Shown: positions 15,901-46,993 of the stretch, piece by piece | Layout of the letters: every line of letters begins with the position of its first letter | How positions within the stretch are numbered: the first letter of the stretch is position 1 | Assembly (NCBI GenBank): GCA_012295275.1 | Contig: CM022667.1 | Span: 3,068,001-3,132,000 of the forward strand | DNA from: Chrysomallon squamiferum | Lineage: Eukaryota; Mollusca; Gastropoda; Neomphalida; Peltospiridae | Direction of reading: 5' to 3' | Length of the DNA stretch: 64,000 nt | Notes under the pieces: generated by a model | What the model was told of the DNA's origin: nothing | Database searches by the model: none | The model's input: only the letters and a program-made list of their open reading frames with translations | Made by a program: the position numbers and the translations under genes

Positions 15901-17665
15901 ATAGTGTTTGATTTATTAAATTTGTGAGCCATTAAATTTGCACATTTAATGTTAATATTGTTTCAGGTTGTACCTTGTGGAAACAGATTCATATTAAAAT
16001 TATATTGTTTTAAATTTTCACATCTTATTTAACTGTTAAAGAAAAAAAGAAAAAAAGAAAAAAAAAGAAAAACTAATATTATTTGTAAAATTATCACCTG
16101 TTTCTTGACTTGTTACAAAACCTGTGAGACTATAATTTTTGTTTTTAACTTTTAAAACGATCTCCTGTTACAAAAAATACGTGATTACAATTTCTAATTA
16201 TTGTTTGTACTTACAGGTCGAGGAGAAGAGAAAACAGGTAAAAGAGGCTAAGAAGGATATAAAGGATGCCAAGTCAGATTACAAAAATCACAGCACTGAA
16301 CGAAATCCGAGCGTAAGTTTAAAAAAAATATATAGTCAGTTCTTTACAAATCTCTTCATTTTCAGCATCACCTATACAAACTTTACAATCAGAAAATCTA
16401 AAAAAAAACCCACAAAATACAATTTTTTTTAACTTCAGTATTGTTACAAAGTTTTATTTTAAGTTATATGTGAAATAAATTAGTGGATTCAGTTTTGATC
16501 TCATTTTCATGTTACTTGGATATCCAAATCAGAGCCTCTTCTAGGCCAAATTAAATGGAATATTTTTTGTTAATAAATGGTCATTGACTGTGTAGATTTT
16601 GTTTAAACTATTTGGTCAGAAATAGTAATTTTTTTAAATTTTTTTTATTTTTTTTTTTTTTTTTTTTATTTTTATTTTTTTATGTTATTTTTTTTGTTTG
16701 TTTCTATTTATAGGCTGGTAGAGAAAAAGAAGAAAGCTTTGAAGAGGTTGGAAGAACAACTTACAAAACTTGAAGTCCAGGCCACAGACAAGGTAAATAA
16801 TAATTTTTTTCTTTTTTTGTTGGTTGATTGATTGTTTTTTTCACAAATATATAATTTACTTTAGATCTTTATTTAAATAAGTATCATACTGATAATGGTG
16901 AATACAACCATGTTTGTATACATTTCTTTGTAACAGAAAAAAAACAACTAAAAAAGCTCAAAACAACAAACTAAAATATATCTAATATAAAAATCCTTTT
17001 AATCCAATTTTTAACTATGATTATCCACACTCCTGCATATTTTACATTTGTTATCAGTTGTGTATTTTGGCAGTATGTTTGTCGAAAGAACTTTAAATTA
17101 AAATAAGATAAGATTAATGTATTTCAACTTTTTTCTAAATTTTCAGGAGGAAAATAAGGAGATTGCACTTGGAACCTCCAAACTGAACTATCTCGATCCC
17201 AGAATCTCTGTAGCATGGTGAGTGGTTAAAATACAGACACAAGTTAATACTACCACTGTTACTATTGTTACTGCTGCTGGTACTACTAAGATTACTACAA
17301 ATAACCTGCTGATGATGACGATGCTACTAATATTACTATTACTATTAATGCTGTAGCTGTTACTATTACAACAACATTACTTCTACTGCTGATGCTAATA
17401 CTGCAACTACTACTGCAACTACTGCTACTAACAAAAATAGGATAATGCAGGAACTGTCATAAAAGCAGCACACCGTTTTAAGGACTTTATTTCAGCTTTA
17501 TTTACCTAAAAATCTTTCACTGATATTTTTAATGTTATTATTATAATTTTTTTATTCTCCAGGTGCAAGAAGTGGGATATTCCTATTGAAAAAGTCTACA
17601 ACAAAACTCAGAGGGATAAATTCCGGTGGGCTATCGACATGGCAACAGATGACTTCAAATTTTGA
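7035..17665 (+). CDS. TOP1: DNA topoisomerase I (type IB)
   Basis: Nuclear enzyme that relaxes supercoils by nicking one strand through a 3'-phosphotyrosine. Coding exons: 7035-7047, 7935-9226, 9653-9732, 10029-10224, 10549-10652, 10896-11011, 11555-11676, 12237-12359, 12543-12730, 13028-13091, 13477-13557, 13816-13959, 14388-14642, 15094-15208, 15558-15685, 16217-16312, 16714-16792, 17147-17217, 17563-17665. The product is about 1120 aa, longer than vertebrate TOP1 because of the 1.3-kb S/K/H-rich exon 2. Catalytic-site motifs are all present: [31 protein letters not shown], and the active tyrosine in KLNYLDP (codon 17189-17191). The core begins at KWWEEEK and includes [11 protein letters not shown] and GLFRGRG. 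The start MGES is chosen because its exon splices in phase to the Ser-rich exon. Three single-base frame breaks are visible: about 8587, about 9088-9092 and 16311-16312 (see findings). Otherwise every junction is in phase. Confidence 0.93.
8060..9080 (+). repeat. S/K/H-rich degenerate coding repeat in TOP1 exon 2
   Basis: Roughly 340 codons are degenerate copies of a 10-13 residue unit of the form [12 protein letters not shown]. Charged, disordered N-terminal extensions are normal for TOP1 and carry nuclear localisation signals, but this one is far longer than the vertebrate N-terminal region of about 200 residues. A frame change at ~8587 and the opposite change at ~9090 bracket the second half of the repeat. 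Confidence 0.85.
10065..10200 (+). repeat. Three 45-bp coding repeats with KKRK motif in TOP1
   Basis: The unit [15 protein letters not shown] occurs three times in tandem in exon 10029-10224, with small changes (DEDED, KKRKHE) in the last copy. Each unit carries an acidic run and a basic KKRK motif that resembles a monopartite nuclear localisation signal. Vertebrate TOP1 has a comparable single DYKPKK...KKRKLE segment, so this looks like amplification of an NLS module. Confidence 0.9.
11300..11535. repeat. ~120-bp two-copy tandem duplication in TOP1 intron
   Basis: 'atggatacagaagctaaaagtttacagttttcc'-like sequence near 11318 recurs near 11438, and both copies end in a 'gatgatgtcata' or 'agtgatgtcata' segment. 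The second copy ends just before the acceptor of exon 11555-11676. Confidence 0.75.
12905..12941. repeat. (AT)n microsatellite in TOP1 intron
   Basis: Uninterrupted TA dinucleotide run in the intron before exon 13028-13091. Confidence 0.9.
17230..17445. repeat. Degenerate ACT/GCT trinucleotide repeat in last TOP1 intron
   Basis: About 200 bp of interrupted triplets (act, att, gct, aca) starting shortly after the donor at 17218. This matches the type of tract seen in SUPT16H and the CUB gene introns. Confidence 0.8.
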
Positions 17666-19734
17666 CACCTCTGATTCTTTTAGGTGAAGATTTTTCTTAA
17701 CATGGCCATAACAGCAGACGTGTAACATGTTGGAATAGTGCTGGAATTTTTAGTTTTAAAAAAAACCAACTAAACAAACGCAAAAACTGATTCGGGGAAA
17801 GGAAAGAAAAGAAACAAAAATGAATTTTAAAACTAAACATGAATTGTGATTGATTTTGATGTAAGAAGAGAAATAAACATATTGTTGTGAAATTGTTGTA
17901 AGACTGAATGCCAGTTTGATGCCAGTCATGTTATCTGCATTCATGATATCACCAAAATGAAGATTTTATTTTACTTAGACAAATCAAATGCACCATTTAC
18001 CAGATATCTTTCAACACTGTATCGGAGTGACATCACTCTGTTACGTAATAAGTGATTGTTTGTTTTTCTTTCTTTTTTGTTTTTCTTCCTTTATTATTTT
18101 TCTTTAGTAATTATGGTTAGTGTAGTTTGTGGGTGATTTGTCATTTTTGTATTACTCGTTTTGTTATAGTTGACGTTTATTGAATTTGTATTTTTTAAAT
18201 GTCAAGAATGTTTATCAAGAATGTTTATCAACTCAAGATGAATGCAAGATCTCAGACCACTTGATGACAACAAAATAATAAACTGTAACCACAGCAACAG
18301 CAAAAAAATAAAATTATTTTCGATACCACTGAGATTAATAAATATGTTTAACAATCAGTCAGTTTATAATTTACATCAGTAGAGTTAACTTGAGAAATGG
18401 AACAAAATAGGTGTTTGAAAGAAACTGGAATGTTCACTGTGCTTAATGAAACTCTAAAGTCGATGTAACAGAGACTTAGAATTATTAAGGTTTTATTTTA
18501 ATTTGGTGAAGGGAAAAATTATGACTGACAACTAAATGATTTTTGAAAGATTTCTATTTTAATGCAAGGAATTTCGCCAAAATGTAAGTGCTGTTTTTGT
18601 GTTAGAGGTCGTGTTTCTGATTGGTTGGGTCAGAGGTCAGACTTTGCATACATTATATACTCACTTCTATGTGTTGATCATAGATTCTTTGGATATTAAT
18701 TTTTTTTTAAAGTAATAAGACTAACCATTTTTCTCACGTGTTTTCTAGATAAATTTACTGGAATAGATATTGCAGTTTAACAGTAAGAGATAGGGGAAAG
18801 AAAAGGAAAAAATAACCATTGGTGGCTTTAAATTTTCAGTTAATTGATTGTATATTTATTTTCTGTGCAGAAAGTAGTGGATGCACTTAAGAAAGTGAAG
18901 TATTTCAGAACATGGGTATTGATTTTCAGATGTATTCTTTCATTGTTTAATGTTGAATTTTTGTTTCATGTATATTCTTTTCTTTTTTAAATGCATGTTT
19001 TTTCTTCTATCATTTCATTCCAAATGTTTGGAGATTGTTGAATATTTTGTCATTTTAATGTGTACATAATGTTTTTAATGCGTTGTACATTCATTCATTT
19101 TACTCGTGTATGTTTTCATCATCACCATAATCATCATTAATATTACTATTAATATTATTATTATTATTATCATTATTATCATAATTATTATAGTTTGAAT
19201 TAATTTTATTTGGAGATGTTTTCTGTTTATATTATTTTACCTTGTACTTTTTTTTTTTTTTTTTTTTTTTTTGATTCTTTATATTGTTAACATTTTATAA
19301 CATGCATATGGCAGCAGGTGATCTTTTGCCATGTTGAACAGAGCACAGTTCAGTATTTGCTTGGACCTAGTCTTCACCTTGTTCTTGTAATTCAACACAT
19401 GTTGGCAATATGGACAACGGGTATTAGGAACTACCTAGCTCGACTTAGTTTTCTACTTTTTTTTTTCTTTTTTTTTTTTTAATATCAAAATTTAAAATAA
19501 CAAAAAATTCAAAATAAATAAATAAAAAAACTAAAAATAAGCAAATAATCCCAATTAAAATAAAAATGAAAATAATAAAAAGCATAAATAAATTAAGTGT
19601 AAATTTATATTTAAAAAATTTAAATTAGGAAAAAATCAGCTGATCTATTGGATTTTAAATTTTAAAATAAGCTAATTTCTGCATTGGTACAAATTTGACT
19701 GAAATTGATGATGAATTAAAAATTGTAGGAAATT

Positions 19735-19770
<36 letters not shown>

Positions 19771-22700
19771 AAGATTATACGCTAAATGCACATTTAGCAC
19801 ATTTGATATTAAAATTAATAATAATAAAAATATATATATTCATTTACAGATACTTTTTTTTAGCAAAAGATTATGATATAACATAAAATGTGAATATCAT
19901 AAGGAAAATATACTTGTATTTAATATTCACCAAGATAAATGTATTCATTTGTTCTTATTAAGTTCTAAGAATAACTGAATTTATTCTGTTTACCTATGTC
20001 CAATTCTAGTGAAAAAGAGAATAACCAAATACAATGAGATGGTTTTTTTTTAAAATAGTGTTTTATAACAGCTTGGGTTTTTATGTTGTCTGTACGTCTC
20101 AGTAACTGATTATGCAGTTAAAATTGTGTGATAAAAAAGTGAATTCTAAGCTAGGTCAAGAATTAAATATATATATATACATTTTTTTCATTTTAATCTA
20201 TTGTTTTCTTTCTTGTTTAAGGAAAAATTATTCTTAATGGTATCTTTAAATTCGATAGATGCGTTTCATATTTTAAATTAATATTTATAAGAAATCTTGA
20301 AATATGAAATGTTTTCTGACATTAATTTAATTATTAATATTTAGCTTTTTCATTATTATTTTTATTATTTTTGTTTTATTTGAAATTAATTACTCACATT
20401 TTTTTTTCTTTTGTGTTATTAAACATGGCAGGCCAAAGACAGGTAGAATTTATTTATCAGTTATGTAGATTTTTATTTGTTTAATTATTTATTTATTTAT
20501 TTATTTTTTGTTTGTTTGGTTTTTTAAATATTGTAATCATGTTCAGAAAGTTTTGAATGTTGTTTAGCATGAAAAAACTAAAATAAATTGGAAATTTAAT
20601 GTTAAATTATTATTTTTTAGACTATATCTAGGCATTAAACAACGAGTAAAAAATAAATATATAATTAAGGATTTTGTAATTGTTATATACAGTTTTTATT
20701 TATTTATTTCATATATATATTTTTTTCTGTTGTTTAATTTAAAAATTACTGCTTTTAAAATAGCTAAATTGATTATCTTTTGGACATGTTTGAAAATGCA
20801 TCTTCCAAAAGAATAAAATGTGGTGGATAATTTTACATATTGAAAATTGAGCATTTTTTTTTTTTTTCCCCCTAATTATTTTTAAAATAATGAATATATA
20901 ATTTATTTTTACGTTTGAAAGTTGAACAGAATTATTTTTTTTTTAATGAAATTGTACATTTTGTTTTTAAAACTATTTCCAAAGATGTGAAAATAGTTTA
21001 ATTTTTTTAACGATATATTTTATTAATGCAATACATATCCTGTTTTTGTTGTTTTCCTCTGACAGTAAAAGAGTGATGATAATCCAGGATAAATACCAGA
21101 TGTGATCAGTTGATACTATATTTTGCCACCTTATTGGCTTTGTATCAACATCTTTTCTTCACATTTTGCGAAAAAACATTTTATTGTATATTTTTAAACA
21201 TTGGGTATTATTTTAGGTCGAACCTTATTTGAAAAAAGAACAATATTGGTGATGTAATAGTATGTAAAACTGAATATATCTGTATCAGTTGTGTTTAAAC
21301 TCGTTAACTAAAGTAATAGAATTATTCATTCAGATTTTTTTTTTTTTTTTTTTAAAATATGATTTTTCACTCCATTGCTAACAAATATCATCAGTTTTTC
21401 AGATTTCCAGTCTGTGTATTTTTAGGGTCAGTAACAAAGCTATTTTTCTAAAATTTAAAATTATGTTTCTCATTCTGTGAAGGAGCGTGGATTAACTGGA
21501 TTAACAGTTGTGTGCAATAGATTCGTGCTTCAACTTGATCCACATACGTATTTTTTAATCGGATGGTTGGTCGTCATGCCTTTTTAAAAAACTCTGACAT
21601 GGACTGTGAGACCTGTGTTGGTCACTGCTTTCAAGTATTCACTTAACAGATACTCCCAAGAATAACCATTATTGAGCTCTCCACATGAAAAATGCATGGA
21701 AGATATTTTTTTTCATGATACATGCAAAATTGGTTTCATATTAAAGTGTATTATTATTTTTTTAAATCTTTTTCTGATATTAGTACTTGAATCAGTTAAC
21801 ATAATGGGTTAAAAGGTTTTCTTTTTATGGAACTTTTTTTTTTTTTTTTTTTTTTTCCATCCCACATTACCTTTTATGGTTCCTGAACTGACAGATGTCA
21901 GGTTGTGGGTTTCATTTAAATCCCAGTGGGTGTGTCACTACATGTCCTCATCCCACCTCATCTATTACTCTCAGATATTATGCTAATTAAAGAATCATAA
22001 TCAGTGTTGGCTTTACATCTGAGTAAACCTTTTGAAAAATTATTATTATCATTATTATTTTTGTGCATTTAATTGGCTTAATGAAATGATAACCTATTAT
22101 TTTCTTTTTGAAATTGTTAGGCCATGACAGCCTGTGATTTCTATCAAATTTGAGTGATGTTCATCTTTTTAATCGATGAAAATTGTTTATATATATATAC
22201 ATACATATTTATGTACATATATATATTTATGTGTATATAATTTGGAATAATCCCAGAAGATCATAACACCATAAAGCAAATCAAATTATACCCCCTGTTC
22301 TTCAGTATTAACTTAAATATATAACATGCCAACCTTTAAATTATTAATAACAATGAGAGCATTTTTTTTTTTTTTTTTTTTTTTTTGTAAACCATTATAA
22401 ATTTGTTTCAAAATATCATGAACTGTATGGAAGATAATTATAAAAATGTACTCAGTATGTTTTGTTTTCTTCTGTTGTATACATTTTTTTTTTTTTTTTT
22501 TTTTTTAAAAATGTCACCAGATATTATTAATCCATTCCACAATGTATTATCGTCATCTCTGTGAACTTCTGGCTGTAAAAGCTGTTGATATATGTATTAG
22601 GTACTCCTGTATTCTCGACCCTGGCTGTACAGAGTATTGTTAACATTATACTGAAAGTCTGAGAATGCTGGAGCCTTTGGAATGGGTGCCTTGTCTCAAT

Positions 22701-23704
22701 TAAATTATTGAATATTTGACTCTTGTTGTTGTTTATTTAAAGCAGTAGTGGTTATTAGTTTTAAAACCAGAATTTTTTGATATGTCTCAATACCAATTAA
22801 GGCAATTTTTAAAAATAATTTTATATATATATATATATATATATTAATAAGGTTTTGCACTGTGCTAATTTGGATATACATTCAGGCATTTTGAAGATTT
22901 GAATTAATAACTTGGTGGGGGAAAAGTACATCAGTTTTAAATGTATTTTAAAAATTGGAAAATAAAACGTTTTGACAAAAGCAAGCAACATGCTGTTAGT
23001 AATATTCAAATAATGTGTTTCATTATCAATACATCTTAGTGCCCCCTATGTAAATATTTAACTGTCATTATAGTTTCTGGTATAGCACTGCAAAATATAA
23101 ATAAATGTGGGTGTGTGTTGTCCTGTGTTTTGGAATGTATTTGTAAAATAACCACTAGTCATGGCAACGGTTTTGTACATCTTCAAAACAAATTTGTAAA
23201 TTTTATATAAACATTAATGATTTTCTATAAACAATGAACATCTTGTTGTGTTGTAATTTTTAATTCTAATTTAAATCTCAGATGAGAAAATGAAAATTTA
23301 AACATGAGATGAATTAATGTATAACAAACATGATGAATTAATATACATATAACAATCACGTACATAAATAAATTACATAATGATTTTTAATAAATGATTA
23401 CATGATGAAAAATACATGTAACAATAACATCTGTACATAAATAATATACAGATTTTTAAATAAACAATTGCACCATAGAAGAAAACTTCTTGTAGACGGT
23501 ATTTCCAAAATCTATTTCTGCTCTCACATAAGGTTTTCCCCATGTTGATTTTTTTGGACTGGGTAAAACATTGCATCCGCAAATATTTACATACACTTTC
23601 AGCTTATCTTTATGTGCAATTCAAACCTATCTGAACATACTCTTCTTGTCTGTCTTAATATACACTTCAATTGTGTCTTCTTGCACATTTTTAAACATTT
23701 GTGG
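17666..23704. other. TOP1 3' flank and TOP1-TRAPPC2L convergent intergenic region
   Basis: About 6 kb with no supportable coding exon. It is very AT-rich with many poly-T and poly-A runs. Possible TOP1 poly(A) signals are AATAAA at 18277-18282, or much further down at 23100-23105, where GT-rich sequence follows as expected for a cleavage site. The transcript may therefore have a very long 3' UTR. TRAPPC2L ends toward TOP1, so the two 3' ends converge here. Confidence 0.5.
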
Positions 23705-25882
23705 TCAATCCTGCTGCATCATAGACATCACCATATTTTCAAAATTTCTGTAAAAGAAAAAAAATGGTTATTTTATTAATAAAATATTATAATAAAATAA
23801 ATAAAAAATAAAAACAGTCACTATCCTAAAATTTAAAAATTCCTCCCATGTTACAAACATTTTATATCCAAATATAAAAGGCAGATATATATGACAATCT
23901 TTATGACAAAACTAAATAAATGACTTTTGTCTGCAAGGTGACAAATGCATTTGAATATACATCAGAGACGACCAAAGAAAAATAAAGAAAACAAGTTGTT
24001 CAGATTTTTTTTTTTTTTAACTTACTTGGAGACAATGTTTTCACCAGGTGTGTAGAATGGATTACAAAACATATCTACATAAGCATTATGGAGTTTTCTG
24101 AACATCTAAAATAGAACCAAGAAATATATGTTTAAATGTTCATTTTAAATTGAATTTAAAATAGAAGCATGATACTATTATAAGAATAATACATGGGTTA
24201 TGCATATATTTACATTCTCAGTAACCGATTACAATTATTCATTTGGGTTTGTATCTGCAAAATAAAATCTGATAAATTTGAAACTGTAATATTGTTTTGT
24301 GTATTTTTTATTTATATTGAAAAAGGTTCATTTAACTGAGAGCTATCCATACCTTCATAACTCAACCCACTGTAAATTTTGAACTTGTTTATATTTCACT
24401 TGCTGCAGATTACAGGAACAAATACTGTGATTATAGTCAGTTATATGATCAGATTTTTTTTAAAAATAATTTTGAGGTACTATTTTATACTCACTGCTCT
24501 GATATCATTATCTCGAAGAGTTGTGTTTGACGTTTCAACAATGATAACAAACTTTACTTTAGTGTTTGTGACATAACCATATCTGGTCAGTGTTAAGAAA
24601 AAACTTCAGGTAACAATATTGTAAATATTAAATAGTATAAAATCTCAAAACAGTATTTTTTTTATCCATTAAGTAAAGGGCCTGTTAAATTTTGTTTTAG
24701 CCATATTAATAAAACACTATAGAAAGAGATTAAAATACATTTTACCTATATTTACATTACCCACATTCCATAACTGAAGATAGTAAATAAAATAAAATAA
24801 TAATAATATATAATAAAATATAAATAAATAAATAAATAAATAAATAAATGACACTTATTTTTCCTACAGAAAGAATCAAAACAGATTAACAATCAGTGAG
24901 TGAGACTGAGTGAAACAGAGAAAGCTGGAACTGGTGAAAGTCTTCAATTTGAAATGTATATGTATCTATCACTCAGCTTATTGTTGTTGTTTTAAAAAGG
25001 ATACACTTTATAATCCTCAGTTGGGTACAGCAGACCAAGGTAAAGTTCACGAACATCATTCGTGTTTTTTCTTACAGAGCTAATCTTTTCTTCCACCACG
25101 TCAAGCGATGTGTGTACAGTGTAGTAGAAATGTAACTCGTTGTCTGTAGGTATTGTCTTAATAAACTGGGGATAATTCTAAAACAGGGAAAGTAATTAGA
25201 TATGTATGTATGTATGTATATATATATATATTTTTTTTTTTTCATTCATTCATACTTACGTTGACACGCACACACACACACACTCGTACACACACAAGCG
25301 CTTCATAGAATATTAAATGATTAGCTATATCTTACTGATAAAATATAAGTATTGATGTATCAGTCACTCATATATGTGTACAAACATATTTGTGTATCAT
25401 AACGTAATAAATGACTAGTTCTACATTATTGTCAAAATAAATTATTGTACACATTTTGTGTAACATTGTGACTTTGCTTGTGTATGTGTATATATAATAA
25501 TTAATATATGAGTAAGACAATAGGTTGAATCAATGACTACCCATTACGATGAAGACATAAGTATTTAATAATCCTTAGTTTACATTTTTACTATAAAATG
25601 TGATAATAAATAAAAACTTTAAACACATTTATTATTAATGATAATAACGAATAAAATAACGAGCGAGATGCAGAGACTGAGAGTGAGAGAGAAAAGAAAT
25701 TATATTTTTGAAAAAAATTGTATTAATATTTATATTATAATTATGAGCCTCGAAATTATCAATGCGACTATCTCAGTATTTGTAATTTTTTTTCTCTTTC
25801 CTAAATGAAACAATAAACTAATTATTTCGAAATTATGAAGAATACTCACCTCTTTCGCGATGACAGCAACACACACCGCCAT
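23705..25882 (-). CDS. TRAPPC2L: Trafficking protein particle complex subunit 2-like
   Basis: Subunit of the TRAPP tethering complexes that act as Rab1/Rab11 exchange factors in ER-Golgi and Golgi traffic. Five exons on the minus strand: 25850-25882, 25005-25177, 24495-24582, 24026-24105 and 23705-23747, all GT-AG and in phase, giving 138 aa (vertebrate forms are about 140). Key stretches are [16 protein letters not shown] at the start, [63 protein letters not shown] and [10 protein letters not shown] at the end. This is the longin-like sedlin fold shared with TRAPPC2. The ATG sits in a consensus-like context (AACATGGCGG) and the protein begins at the conserved family start. An upstream in-frame ATG at 25958-25960 would add 25 residues not found in the family, so I reject it. 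The gene is transcribed divergently from SUPT16H. Confidence 0.96.
25201..25310. repeat. TATG/AT and CA microsatellites in TRAPPC2L intron 1
   Basis: A 'tatgtatg' tract runs into (TA)n and poly-T, then a short (CA)n run. These lie in the intron between exons 25850-25882 and 25005-25177. Confidence 0.7.
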
Positions 25883-25989
25883 GTTTCGGAAGTGAGATAT
25901 GAACCAATCAAAACATAAAATACAATTCGACCATGTGATACGGTATTCTTCTCCCGCCATCTCTAGTATGTTTTTCTAACTCGACCAAA
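25883..25989. promoter_or_regulatory. Divergent TRAPPC2L/SUPT16H promoter
   Basis: Only 107 bp separate the two start codons. Visible elements are an ETS-like core (cggaagtg, 25888-25895), a CCAAT box (gaaccaatc, about 25902), and a 'cccgccat' motif near 25954. Both start codons sit in ATGGCG contexts (AACATGGCGG on the minus strand, AAAATGGCGT on the plus strand) that resemble the YY1-type initiator common at housekeeping genes. No TATA box is evident at a useful distance. The role is inferred from layout. Confidence 0.65.
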
Positions 25990-39438
<13,449 letters not shown>

Positions 39439-41040
39439 AGAAAAATGTGAAATTCTCTTTGCTGAAAGTGTTACTTGTGTCTGGCGACAAGATAGTCAGA
39501 CATCTGATGTAGTTCTGCTCCATGCTTAATCGCATTAGTGAATGACACCTGACTATTATGAATTATTGGATTTATTTCTGCTTGTATATAACATGACAAT
39601 GAACTGAAATGTGTGTCGTTTAATTTGTCTCAATAACTAAGATTTGTTGTGGAGTCGTTTCTTTTTTATATTTATCAAAACAACAAAGTGTGGACAGTTC
39701 TATCATAGATTACGAGAAATGAAAATTTGGTCATCAGTGAAGAAAACAAAAACTGAAATTTTGAACTCTAAGAAAAAGAGAAAATTAAAAAAAAAAAGAC
39801 TGAAAAGCTTTTTGTGGACATTATGTTGTTCTGTCTTAACCATTTGTACTGTATTATCATCTGGCATTAACTTCCAAAGTTGTTTAAACTTGTTTTTTTT
39901 TGGTTTTGATTTTTAATTTTCTGAAATTTGTTTTATTTGTTATCATCATCATCATCACCATTTTTTTTTTAAATAAAAAGTTAAAAACCCATTTTATTCG
40001 TCTAATTTTTCACCATATACTTGTTGCGAAGAACTTATCTTTTTGTTAACTTCATTATTAAAAATTGTTGTTCCCATTAGAGGTAATTTTAACATTTTAC
40101 ATTTTTGCCATCTTCCTTTGTGGGAAGCAAACATGTTTCTAGAAATTTATCGTGTTGATGGAATAAAAAAAAATAAAAGGAATTTACATATTGGGAACAA
40201 GCTACAGTTTGTGTACATTTTATAGTTTTAGATGTAAGCCAGAGTTTATAATAAACCTTACATCAATCAAGTTACATTGTCTGAATGTCTGTTTTGTTGT
40301 ACAGAATTAAACTTTATTATTATATCATAGTTTTACCGTATCTTGTTTGTTTTCATCATCTGATGTTGAAAGTTCCATACTTATAGCATTAATTATTTTC
40401 CATCACTTTAAAATAATAATTGTGATTTATAATTCTTTAAGAAGACCCATAGATTTTAGTTTAAAAAGAAAATTTACTGAGTTCTTGTCGTACTTTATCT
40501 GAATTTAATAATAGTTAAACAGTAAACCACATCAGTTTTTAATGTTCATTAATGCACATATTTAATCATATACGGCTTTAAAAATATACAATTATATTAT
40601 TCTTGGGAATAAAAGTAATATTGTAATTCTTAGAAATGTACCCCCTTCTTAAACGGTAAATTAAATGTAACAAAAAAAAACGAAAAAAAATCTGGAATGA
40701 AGAACAATAGCTGTCAATTTATTCATACAAAAACAAATACAATAATCATCTTTTTACATATTCATACAGATGTTTTAAAAAAACATTAATTTACTAATGA
40801 GACTTCAATATAATTGGTGCAAAAGTTCATTGTTAGTACGTCAGTTAAACACGAGTCTTTGACAGATCAAAATACAACATACATACAAAACGAGCAAAAT
40901 ATGAATTCTTTTATTCAATAGAAAGGAACCAATGAAAATCTTCATAATGTCCACGTGTTATTGCTTTTTTTAAAAAATTATTAATGTCCAGAATTATTTA
41001 CATATATTACAAAGTCAGAAATGTTGCAAGTAACAAACAA

Positions 41041-41101
<61 letters not shown>

Positions 41102-41130
41102 GCCTTTACTACTACTCCTGCTTTTTTCAG
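39439..41130 (+). other. SUPT16H 3' UTR and 3' flank of copy A
   Basis: No coding exon. Candidate poly(A) signals are AATAAA at 39972-39977 and 40250-40255. The interval 39560-40515 is absent from the duplicate. The part from about 40520 to 41040 matches 44820-45345 in the AURKB 3' flank and so may be a copied piece of AURKB-side sequence. Confidence 0.6.
39972..39977 (+). terminator. Candidate poly(A) signal AATAAA, SUPT16H
   Basis: Lies 534 bp after the SUPT16H stop. A second canonical hexamer is at 40250-40255. Which one is used cannot be seen from the sequence. Confidence 0.45.
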
Positions 41131-45345
<4,215 letters not shown>

Positions 45346-45935
45346 TAATATAAAAAAATCATAAAGATATAATAATAATAATAATAATAATAAAATCACA
45401 AACATTAATTTTAATGGACCATAAATAGTAAAACAACAATTTTTTTACAAGTGACATAAATAATACAGAAGTGTCTCAGCTGATAATTGTTAATTTAGTT
45501 AACTGCAGGAGAATCCTGTGTATAAACTTTACAACTCATTTCATTACCATTATTTTTACTATTAAAACTAACGTGTTCATTCACACTGCCACAGAAACAA
45601 CACTAAACCTTCAAACTCAAATTATTATTATAGACATTGTTAATGTGCAGTATTTCAAATTGTTTTATTATTTTCACTGTTAAAAATAATGTATATAAGC
45701 AACAACATCAGTAGTATTTTGTTTGCATTATAAATATATTAGTCCTCCAGTTTATGAAAGAAAAAAAAAAAAAAACAATTGTGAAAAGTACTCGACTGAG
45801 ATAATTATAACTAACTGAATAAAATCAAATATGCAAGCTTTCTGTATCACAATTTCTGTCTGTTGGTTTCTGATTTCATGTTGCCTTGTTTTTGTTGCCT
45901 GGTGATGGAGAGATGCTAGACTGAGAGGGTTTGTG

Positions 45936-46953
45936 TTAAGATTTGATTGCGGTGTCTTTCCTAGGAGCTGAGCTGCTTGGGGTGGGGTGGGTGACAGAGA
46001 CGTGTTGCTGGACCCAGGGGTGCTTGAGAACCTCGGTCAGTGGCAGACGTTTGCTGGGATCATGACGCAGTAACTGACGGTAAAAAATAAAAAAATAAAA
46101 AATAATGTTTATACTGAACACACCTGGCACTGTAAAGAATGTAAAAAAGAAAAAAAAATGGTATATAAATACCTAAGGAAAAGTTCTAAATCCATCAAGT
46201 AATTTCTTAAAATTTTTATTTATATTTCTCCTTTAAGTTGTTAACAAAAGCATCCATATACTTATTATTATTATTGTATGCATTATTAGAAAACATATAC
46301 TTTACAAAGCAAACAACCCTGACATTAATTGCAAAAATTATAAAGCTACAAACGTTATAAAAAAAGGAATAAACTGTAATTTAATGTCTACCTTTGATAT
46401 CAAATCGCGAGCTCCTTCGGACACGTGGCTGGGGAAAGTGAAGTCCACTTTGGTGATGCGTCTGTACGTCTCGGAATGACCCTCAGACTCAAACGGGGGT
46501 TTCCCTACGAGAAACTCGTAACACAGGATTCCCAGACTCCAGAGGTCGACTTTCTCGTCATGCATTTTCCCTTCCACCATCTCGGGAGGTAGATAGTCCA
46601 GGGTGCCACACAAAGTGGTGCGTCTGTTATAAAAACCAATTACATCTGAATTTCTATTTTACAGATGTTTAAACCGTCAAATACTTCCTTTTAAATGGCG
46701 AATGATATCTCAATTTCTATTTTACAGATGCTTAAACTGTGAAATGTATTTCCGACACAAATGGTGAATGAATGTATTCGCCATGTACTGATATATGAAT
46801 CAGGATAAAATTTACTGTGGGCAAGGAATATCAGCAAAAGATCTTGTACACATAGTAAGTGATGGCTATGCTACAACATAAATCTACTAACACATAAATG
46901 AAATAAAACTAATATATATATATATCAGCACACAGAGCATCCAATTACCATAT

Positions 46954-46993
<40 letters not shown>

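Noticed and set aside
18871-18915. Exon-like stretch (KVVDALKKVKYFRTW) between an acceptor-like and a donor-like site
   Set aside because: Only 15 codons, with no partner exon found and no family match. Treated as chance in the TOP1 3' flank.
25958-25960. Upstream in-frame ATG for TRAPPC2L
   Set aside because: It would add 25 residues not present in the family and would cross most of the shared promoter; the ATG at 25880-25882 matches the conserved protein start.
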